Assembly (NCBI GenBank): GCA_900552705.1 | Contig: USAX01000064.1 | Span: 1 to 10,831 of the forward strand | From: an uncultured Collinsella sp. | Lineage (GTDB): Bacteria; Actinomycetota; Coriobacteriia; Coriobacteriales; Coriobacteriaceae | DNA: 10,831 nt | Direction: 5' to 3' | In this document: in pieces, positions 7,201-10,831 of the stretch | Layout: the number at the start of each line of letters is the position of its first letter | Position numbering within the stretch: the stretch's first letter is position 1 | Notes under the pieces: generated by a model | What the model was told of the DNA's origin: nothing | What the model saw: only the letters and a program-made list of their open reading frames with translations | Database searches by the model: none | Position numbers and translations under genes: made by a program

Positions 7201-7225
7201 TTTCCCAATCGTTAATGGCGTCCAT
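4217..7225 (-). CDS. ebgA: GH2 beta-galactosidase large subunit, EbgA type
   Basis: This 1002-residue glycoside hydrolase family 2 enzyme hydrolyses terminal beta-galactosides such as lactose by a retaining mechanism. In order: jelly-roll sugar-binding domain (about 40-210, with YTDEGFPFPVDQPFVPSDDPTG and EDQDMWWASGIFRDVYL), Ig-like domain (about 212-305), TIM barrel (about 307-590), a linking beta domain, and a C-terminal Bgal small-chain domain (about 715-985, with YGHGPGENYPDS and LLGLGSNSWGSEVLDS). The acid/base is Glu435 in GNESGYG and the nucleophile Glu497 in NCEYGHSMGN. The opening (NDWENQALTHRNRLAPHAYF) and several blocks follow E. coli EbgA more closely than LacZ, and ebgC is next door. 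No signal peptide, so cytosolic. The start has CTCCTT, read as AAGGAG, at 7233-7238, 7 nt upstream. The promoter and three LacI-type operators lie directly upstream. The gene is intact; the catalytic residues are all present. Confidence 0.97.
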   Translation of the reverse strand: MDAINDWENQALTHRNRLAPHAYFMGYETADLAATYSRELSRGFVQLSGSWQFRLFEGPAAVSNEELSTYKSEWDHVEVPHLWQVDGYGNLAYTDEGFPFPVDQPFVPSDDPTGVYQRIVNLPAVPAGAREIIRFDGIESYGELYVNGQFIGMTKGSRLSAEFDVTDALVEGDNLFAVKVLQYSDGSYIEDQDMWWASGIFRDVYLMQRPAAHLVDFRFRTHREGDAALITLDTVAEGASRVVFTLSDGENVVATGECVDGHAECSVADAHFWNPEDPFLYDLTFEVYDGDEVSEYVPHHQGLAEVTVEGNHIYLNGTYFKMHGVNRHDHDDHKGRAVGLDRMRRDLELMKRHNINAVRTSHYANDPRFYELCDEYGIMLVAETDMESHGFENIGNIALVTDDPAWEPAYVDRIERLVMQERNHACIIMWSMGNESGYGCNIRAMYAKAHELDDRPVHYEEDRNADTVDVISTMYSRVSQMNDFGEHPFPKPRINCEYGHSMGNGPGGLSEYQEVFDRWDCIQGQFIWEWCDHGLAAVAEDGVAYDMYGGDNGDYPNNSNFCIDGMVFPWQQPSPGLTEYGQVICPVRMAYDAEAGELTVTNKRWFTTLEDVCLSAETLVDGDVVCRKTLMPGAVAPGESVQLPLVIREAAVGETLLTVRAYTMAAHVWCEPMFQLGASQFAIANHPAPAIVPPARPELTVEETEQEIRIHSLNGELTFSKVNGTVSEWKASGRDVMASGPQVGFWHPLVDNHAQEYDSLWKDNFIDVMQTSTRKVSWKQDGNAVVVTVSQRIAPPVRAFGMRVELVYTVLPSGRVDLKVSGEPYGDYSDIIPRIGISFEVPGCDRAVEWYGHGPGENYPDSLRANPVGHYRTTVDDMFTPYVMPQDCANREGARWVALRSSHGDGLVVTRPSDAASNPFSFSAWPYSCEAIDNAKHVYDLVKGDAVTVNINDQLLGLGSNSWGSEVLDSYRTRFESFSFEVSLRPLTSADLAQALAPIKEA

Positions 7226-7260
7226 GGTGATGCTCCTTCGTCATCGTAGTGATTCTTGTG

Positions 7261-7270
7261 CAACCGGTTG
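7261..7270. promoter_or_regulatory. LacI-family operator O1 (CAACCGGTTG), at the ebgA transcription start
   Basis: This is a perfect 10-bp palindrome, the first of three identical copies with a common context GCAACCGGTTGT. It begins 6 bp after the predicted -10 (7276-7281) of the ebgA promoter, so it covers the expected transcription start, a classical repression position. The central CCGG with flanking AA/TT fits the LacI family. Confidence 0.85.
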
Positions 7271-7275
7271 TCCTT

Positions 7276-7305
7276 ATCTTACGGGCGATGCAAAAAACTG
7301 TGCAA
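7276..7305 (-). promoter_or_regulatory. Predicted sigma70-type promoter of ebgA-ebgC
   Basis: On the minus strand, TTGCAC (7305-7300) stands 18 bp before TAAGAT (7281-7276). The -35 overlaps operator O2 and the start region overlaps O1, so one bound repressor could block both. The leader would be about 45 nt. The hexamers are imperfect, but their arrangement with the operators strengthens the call. Confidence 0.65.
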
Positions 7306-7312
7306 CCGGTTG
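7303..7312. promoter_or_regulatory. LacI-family operator O2 (CAACCGGTTG), over the ebgA -35
   Basis: This is the second perfect copy, 42 bp (four helical turns) from O1. It shares three bases with the predicted -35 hexamer of the ebgA promoter. Context GTGCAACCGGTTGTCC matches that of O1 over 16 bases. Confidence 0.85.
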
Positions 7313-7347
7313 TCCGCTGAACGGTCGATTTGGCCGGATTAACGGTG

Positions 7348-7364
7348 CAACCGGTTGTACAACC
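7348..7364. promoter_or_regulatory. LacI-family operator O3 with an overlapping second palindrome
   Basis: The third CAACCGGTTG copy is at 7348-7357, 45 bp from O2. Its right half is also the left half of a second perfect palindrome, GGTTGTACAACC (7353-7364), so three half-sites stand in a row. It is upstream of the ebgA promoter and 245 bp before the regulator gene; a looping or auxiliary site is likely (inference). Confidence 0.8.
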
Positions 7365-7534
7365 GCAACACTTATGTCACCCTGAATATCGAAACTCAAC
7401 GCAAAACATCGTTCTTAAGCTCGTAGGCAACCGCCACGCCCGCTGATATCTCACCCACACGAGACGTATTCGATTGCGGCTTGGTTGCAAAACGACACCT
7501 GTCACCGGATATCATGAACGCTGTTCAGGTGCAC

Positions 7535-7540
7535 TATAGT
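7535..7540 (+). promoter_or_regulatory. Possible -10 hexamer of the LacI-family regulator gene
   Basis: TATAGT matches the -10 consensus at five of six positions and lies 61 bp before the start codon of the regulator. No clear -35 is present at 16-18 bp spacing. The remaining gap 7365-7534 shows nothing I can name; only a GGTTGCAA half-site-like string near 7486 hints at the operator. Confidence 0.35.
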
Positions 7541-7601
7541 AAGCTGTATCCGCACCAGCCCGTATCAGTGACAACATCGACCGCATTTTCCAGGAGACGC
7601 C

Positions 7602-8618
7602 ATGACCCAACCAGTTCGCACCGCACCTACGCTTGCCGAGGTTGCCGCAGCTGCCGGCGTGTCGCGCTCCACGGCATCGCGCGCCCTCAACGATTCGCCC
7701 CGCATTAGCGAGGAAACCAAAAAGCGCGTCCGTGCGGCGGCCAAGAAAGTCAATTTTGTCCCCAACGCTCGTGGCCGAGCGCTCGCTGTCGGGCGCACGG
7801 AAATCATCGCCGTGCTCGTGACCGAGCCCCTGAGTGAACTCTTCAGCGACCCCACCTATAGCGAGTTTTTGAGCGGCATTACCGAGGAACTGTCGGAGTC
7901 GTCCTATCTGCCCGTTATCTTGCAGGCGTCTTCTACGCATGAGCGCAACCGCGCACGCGAGCACTTTGAGCGCCGCTCGTTCGACGCCGTGATCGACGTC
8001 TCCCCCTACAAGGGCAGCGAGCTGCTCGAGGTGCTGCGCGAGCTGGGCGTACCCACCGTGTTGTGCGGCCAGCTCGAGGGCCACCCCTATCGCGACGTGT
8101 TCTCGACAGTCTACTCTGACGACGAAGAGGGCGGACGCTTTGCAGCGCTCGCTATGAAAGAGCGCGGGCGCAAAGATATCGTCGCCGTGTTGGGACCGCA
8201 AGACAACCCCGCTGTTGTCGACCGCCTGCGCGGCTACCGCACCGTCCTGGGCGAAGACCTCCCAGGCGCAAACGTTATCTATACCGGCTGGAACAGCGGA
8301 GACGGCTATCAGGCCATGCACCAGATCCTCGCGCGCGAGATTGCTTTCGATGGCGTGCTCTGCGGATCGGACCGTATCGCGGCTGGCGTCATCACCGCAC
8401 TCAACGAGGCAGGCCTATCCGTTCCGGCGGACGTTTCTGTCGTCGGCTTCGACGATCACGAGATTGCGGCGCGCTGCGTCCCCGCACTCACGACCGTCCG
8501 CCAGCCCCTGCGCGAAGAAGGCCACATGGCCGCCAACATTGCGCTCGACATGATCAAGGGCGCCGAGCCCACCACCTCCGTGATGCACATGCAGCTCGTT
8601 CAGAGAGACTCGCTGTAG
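7602..8618 (+). CDS. LacI-family transcriptional regulator, probable repressor of ebgAC
   Basis: This 338-residue LacI/GalR-type regulator has an N-terminal helix-turn-helix at residues 10-31 (TLAEVAAAAGVSRSTASRAL), the hinge region FVPNARGRAL (52-61) that inserts in the minor groove, and a periplasmic-binding-protein-like effector domain (about 67-338). That domain has the conserved CGSDRIAAG (Asp257), VSVVGFDDHEIA (278-289) and TTVRQP (297-302) blocks. AGGAG lies 5 nt before the ATG. It is divergent from ebgA, and three CAACCGGTTG operators stand between the two genes, the same logic as ebgR-ebgA-ebgC in E. coli, although there the genes are not divergent. The effector is likely a galactoside or a product of EbgA (inference). 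Autoregulation is less clear because the operators are 245-340 bp from its start. The stop is 6 bp before the hairpin array; no classical terminator follows. Confidence 0.93.
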   Translation: MTQPVRTAPTLAEVAAAAGVSRSTASRALNDSPRISEETKKRVRAAAKKVNFVPNARGRALAVGRTEIIAVLVTEPLSELFSDPTYSEFLSGITEELSESSYLPVILQASSTHERNRAREHFERRSFDAVIDVSPYKGSELLEVLRELGVPTVLCGQLEGHPYRDVFSTVYSDDEEGGRFAALAMKERGRKDIVAVLGPQDNPAVVDRLRGYRTVLGEDLPGANVIYTGWNSGDGYQAMHQILAREIAFDGVLCGSDRIAAGVITALNEAGLSVPADVSVVGFDDHEIAARCVPALTTVRQPLREEGHMAANIALDMIKGAEPTTSVMHMQLVQRDSL

Positions 8619-8624
8619 GAAACT

Positions 8625-8826
8625 GGGCCGGGCTTTTCGCCAGACAGTTGTTGCGGAAAGCCTGCCCCGTTTTGAGCGCTCATTCTGGGGCACAGTTTCC
8701 GTTAGACCGCTCAAGCGGAAACTGTGTCCCATTATTTTGCCGAATTCTGGGTCGCGCTTTCCCAGAGGACCCCCTTTGGGAAAGCGCGACCCGTTCTGGA
8801 CGCAGATTCCGGGACGTACTTTCCGC
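8625..8826. repeat. Tandem hairpin array with exact 62-bp period (three units plus a half unit)
   Basis: Left arms start at 8625, 8687, 8749 and 8811. Units 1-3 each have a 16-nt left arm, a 12-nt loop, a 16-nt right arm (from 8653, 8715, 8777) and an 18-nt spacer. Left arms follow GGG-N6-TTT(C/T)C; right arms GGAAA-N6-CCC. Pairing is 13 Watson-Crick plus 2 G-U in unit 1, 14 plus 2 in unit 2, and 16 of 16 in unit 3, with variable positions changed on both arms. The spacers share T2, T3, T5, C11 and ATTC at 14-17. Unit 4 has only the left arm. The period is not a multiple of three, so the array is not coding. It sits in the convergent gap between the regulator gene and the aspS terminator and would form the 3' end of the regulator mRNA. 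Confidence 0.85.
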
Positions 8827-8865
8827 AACGCCCGGTCATCCCATGCCCCCACAATCTCGGCGTAT

Positions 8866-8900
8866 AAAAAACGAGGGAAGGCACGTGTCCCTCCCTCGTT
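8866..8900 (-). terminator. Rho-independent terminator of aspS
   Basis: AACGAGGGA-A-GG (8870-8881) pairs with CC-C-TCCCTCGTT (8889-8900), with one mismatch and a 7-nt loop; on the minus strand the stem is followed by a run of T (8871-8866). It begins 24 bp after the aspS stop codon. Confidence 0.88.
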
Positions 8901-8923
8901 ACGGGCAATATGTAGCCGCTTGC

Positions 8924-10711
8924 CTACATCAGGCGCAGGCTGACGTCCTTGAGCTGGGCGCCGCTAACGGCACTCGGGGCGCCCGACATGAGGTCGGAGC
9001 CGCTGGCCGTCTTGGGGAACGCCATGACGTCGCGGATGGAATCGGAACCGGTGAGCAGCATGCATACGCGGTCCAGGCCCAGAGCGAAACCGCCCATCGG
9101 GGGCGCACCAAACTTGAGCGCCTCCATGAGGAAGCCGAACTGAGACTCGGCGCGCTCTTCGGTAAAGCCCAGGAGCTTAAGCATGGACATCTGCATCTCG
9201 GCGTTGTGGATACGCATACCGCCGCCACCGGCCTCAAAGCCGTCCATGACAAAGTCGTAGGTGCAGGAGCCGGCTGCCAGCGGGTCGGCCTCGATCTTGG
9301 CAATGTCGGTCTCGGTCGGCAGGGTAAAGGGCTGGTGCTCGGCAGCGTAGGCCTTGCGGTCCTCATCCCAGTGGAACAGCGGGAAGTTGACGACCCACAG
9401 GAAGTCGTGGCCCTCGCGCTTAATCTCGAGCGCATTGGCCATGTGGGAACGCATGCCGCCCAGGATCTCGTCGGAGAGCAGGCGCGGGCCGGCGGCGAAC
9501 ATCACAAGGTCGCCGGGCTCGACGTCCATGCGCTCGCGCAGGGCCGCCATCTCCTCGTCCGAGAAGAACTTGACGATGGGGCTGTTGATGGAGCCGTCCT
9601 CACGGAAGGCGATCCAGGCCAGGCCCTTGGCGCCAAACGTGGAGGCCACGCCGGCGAGCTTATCGATCTTGGCGCGAGCCCAGGCACCGGCGCCCTTGGC
9701 GTTGATGGCCTTGACGACGGAGCCCTCCTCGTTCGCGGCGGTCGCAAAGACCTTGAACTTGGAGTTGGCAAAGATGTCGGTCAGGTCGACCAGGTGCATG
9801 CCATAGCGGGTATCGGGCTTGTCGGAGCCATAGGTGTCCATGGCCTCCCAGTAGTCCATGCGACGCAGCGGGGTGGGCATCTCGACACCCATGCGGCCGA
9901 AGGCGTCGGCCAGGACCTCTTCGAGCGCGCTCATAACGTCGTTCTGGTCCACGAAGGACATCTCGATATCGACCTGGGTGAACTCGGGCTGACGGTCGGC
10001 ACGCAAGTCCTCGTCGCGGAAGCACTTGGCAACCTGGTAGTAGCGCTCGACGCCACCGACCATAAGCAGCTGCTTCAGGAGCTGCGGGGACTGCGGCAGG
10101 GCGTAGAAGTTGCCCGGCTGGATGCGGCTGGGGACGATGAAGTCGCGGGCACCCTCGGGCGTGGACTTGAACAGGGAGGGCGTCTCGACCTCCATGAACT
10201 CACGGTTGTGCAGCGCCTCGCGAATGGCAAAGGTGAAGTCGGAGCGCAGACGCAGGTTGGCCATCATCTCGGGACGACGGAGGTCCAGATAGCGATAGCG
10301 CAGACGGGTGTCCTCGCTGGTCTCGATGCCGTCCTCAATCTGGAACGGCGGGGTGACGGACGTGTTGAGCACCTCGGCGTGGTCGGTCAGGACCTCGATC
10401 TCGCCGGTCGCGAGCTTGGCGTTGGTGGTCTCCTCGCCACGGGCGCGCACGACACCGTGGATCTTGATGGGCCACTCGGGACGCATGGTCTCGGCGATCT
10501 TAAAGGCGTCGCCGTCGGAGTGCTCGGGGTCGAAGGTGAGCTGCGTGATGCCCTCGCGGTCGCGAAGGTCGCAGAAGATAAGGCCGCCGTGGTCGCGGCG
10601 ACGGCTCACCCAACCGGTGAGGGTGACCTCTTCGCCTACGTTCTCGAAGCGAAGCTCGCCGCAGGTACGGGTGTGCATGGAATGCTCATCGATGGGACGG
10701 GTCTGGCTCAT
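8924..10711 (-). CDS. aspS: Aspartyl-tRNA synthetase, probably non-discriminating
   Basis: This 595-residue bacterial-type class IIb synthetase attaches Asp to tRNA in the cytosol. In order: N-terminal OB-fold anticodon-binding domain (about 13-115), motif 1 region with FMEVETPSLFKSTPEGARDF (172-191), the conserved QSPQLLKQLLM (207-217), motif 2 FRDEDLRADRQPEFTQ (231-246), an inserted GAD domain typical of bacterial enzymes (about 300-430), and motif 3 GGFALGLDR (540-548). The start has a perfect AAAGGAGG 9 nt upstream, so the 12-residue extension before the second Met is probably translated. His41 lies in RRRDHGGLIF where E. coli has Leu30 (RRRDLGSLIF). His at this position is a known mark of non-discriminating AspRS, which also charges tRNA-Asn for the GatCAB amidation route; this specificity is inference. 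Followed by its own terminator, it forms a monocistronic unit in this view. Confidence 0.97.
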   Translation of the reverse strand: MSQTRPIDEHSMHTRTCGELRFENVGEEVTLTGWVSRRRDHGGLIFCDLRDREGITQLTFDPEHSDGDAFKIAETMRPEWPIKIHGVVRARGEETTNAKLATGEIEVLTDHAEVLNTSVTPPFQIEDGIETSEDTRLRYRYLDLRRPEMMANLRLRSDFTFAIREALHNREFMEVETPSLFKSTPEGARDFIVPSRIQPGNFYALPQSPQLLKQLLMVGGVERYYQVAKCFRDEDLRADRQPEFTQVDIEMSFVDQNDVMSALEEVLADAFGRMGVEMPTPLRRMDYWEAMDTYGSDKPDTRYGMHLVDLTDIFANSKFKVFATAANEEGSVVKAINAKGAGAWARAKIDKLAGVASTFGAKGLAWIAFREDGSINSPIVKFFSDEEMAALRERMDVEPGDLVMFAAGPRLLSDEILGGMRSHMANALEIKREGHDFLWVVNFPLFHWDEDRKAYAAEHQPFTLPTETDIAKIEADPLAAGSCTYDFVMDGFEAGGGGMRIHNAEMQMSMLKLLGFTEERAESQFGFLMEALKFGAPPMGGFALGLDRVCMLLTGSDSIRDVMAFPKTASGSDLMSGAPSAVSGAQLKDVSLRLM

Positions 10712-10732
10712 ACCAGTGATCCTCCTTTATGG

Positions 10733-10774
10733 ATCTGTGCCGCCCCGTGTCGTTCCGGGCGGCGTCGTACAGAT
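10733..10774 (-). other. Two-part hairpin in the aspS leader
   Basis: GCCGCCC (10739-10745) pairs with GGGCGGC (10757-10763) over an 11-nt loop. Directly outside it, ATCTGT (10733-10738) pairs with ACAGAT (10769-10774) across a 5-nt bulge on one side. It ends 22 bp before the aspS start and just outside the ribosome site. No U-tract and no T-box consensus is seen. A regulatory role is possible but unproven. Confidence 0.4.
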
Positions 10775-10816
10775 TTGCCCAGCCTGCGTAAACCGCGCAG
10801 CCAGACATGGCGTTCT

Positions 10817-10822
10817 ATCTTA
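10817..10822 (-). promoter_or_regulatory. Possible -10 hexamer of aspS
   Basis: TAAGAT on the minus strand, the same hexamer as in the predicted ebgA promoter, is placed to give a leader of about 100 nt. The matching -35 would lie beyond the window edge, so the call is weak. Confidence 0.3.
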
Positions 10823-10831
10823 TCGCACCTG

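Noticed and set aside
4967..7249. A 760-codon open frame on the plus strand
   Set aside because: It is fully antisense to ebgA, rich in Val/Ala/His/Asp as expected for a shadow of a GC-rich gene, with no recognisable domain.
7376..7513. GTCACC...ATATC seen twice (7376-7390 and 7501-7513)
   Set aside because: The copies differ in internal spacing, are short, and have no further similarity around them; probably chance.
7512..8321. A 269-codon minus-strand frame over the regulator gene
   Set aside because: It is a shadow of the LacI-family gene, which has clear helix-turn-helix and effector domains in the plus direction.
8563..8624. A further hairpin unit before unit 1
   Set aside because: At the 62-bp phase the sequence is regulator coding sequence and neither GGG...TTTCC nor GGAAA...CCC arms are present.
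8625..8826. CRISPR array
   Set aside because: Units are hairpins with variable arms and only partly conserved spacers; there are no identical repeats with unique spacers and no cas genes nearby.
8415..8943. Two open frames (minus 8415-8852, plus 8737-8943) crossing the hairpin array
   Set aside because: The array period of 62 bp shifts frame at each unit, so repeated protein sequence is not maintained. The frames also overlap the regulator or aspS ends.
10712..10831. T-box riboswitch before aspS
   Set aside because: No T-box consensus bulge, no terminator/antiterminator pair and the leader is too short.

Overview
The window looks like the chromosome of a high-GC anaerobic gut actinobacterium of the Coriobacteriia, most likely Collinsella or a close relative. 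This is inferred from gene content (ferrous-iron Feo system, PTS HPr, EbgA/EbgC beta-galactosidase), GC-rich coding sequence and strong GGAGG-type ribosome binding sites. No database search was possible. Except for one regulator gene, all genes are on the minus strand.

Layout, left to right. At 1-1282 is an iron-uptake operon read leftwards: feoA (1040-1282), a second feoA (780-1001) and the N-terminal GTPase part of feoB (656 to the window edge). A 13-bp inverted repeat lies before the first feoA and a related 7-bp one lies before feoB; both are plausible metal-repressor sites. At 1426-1719 is a small HPr gene with its own terminator. Positions 1720-2140 hold no gene, but contain a 228-bp element with 35-bp imperfect terminal inverted repeats. 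At 2141-3604 is an APC-superfamily amino acid permease with its terminator. At 3758-7225 is a two-gene beta-galactosidase operon (ebgA-ebgC). Its promoter is overlapped by two of three identical CAACCGGTTG operators, and it is divergent from a LacI-family regulator at 7602-8618, the expected controller. At 8625-8826, between the convergent lacI-type gene and aspS, sits a tandem array of hairpins with an exact 62-bp period. At 8924-10711 is aspS, with its terminator on one side and a structured leader on the other.

The carbohydrate block is a self-contained regulon: a sugar-responsive repressor, its operators and a two-subunit lactose/galactoside hydrolase. No sugar transporter is visible beside it, and the adjacent permease is of an amino acid type. 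HPr carries Asp at the position of the regulatory serine 46. AspRS carries His at the position linked with non-discriminating (Asp/Asn) enzymes.

The most unusual signals are non-coding. The first is the 62-bp-period hairpin array, which has a constant framework and compensating variable arm positions. The second is the 228-bp element with long terminal inverted repeats. I recognise neither as a named family with certainty.
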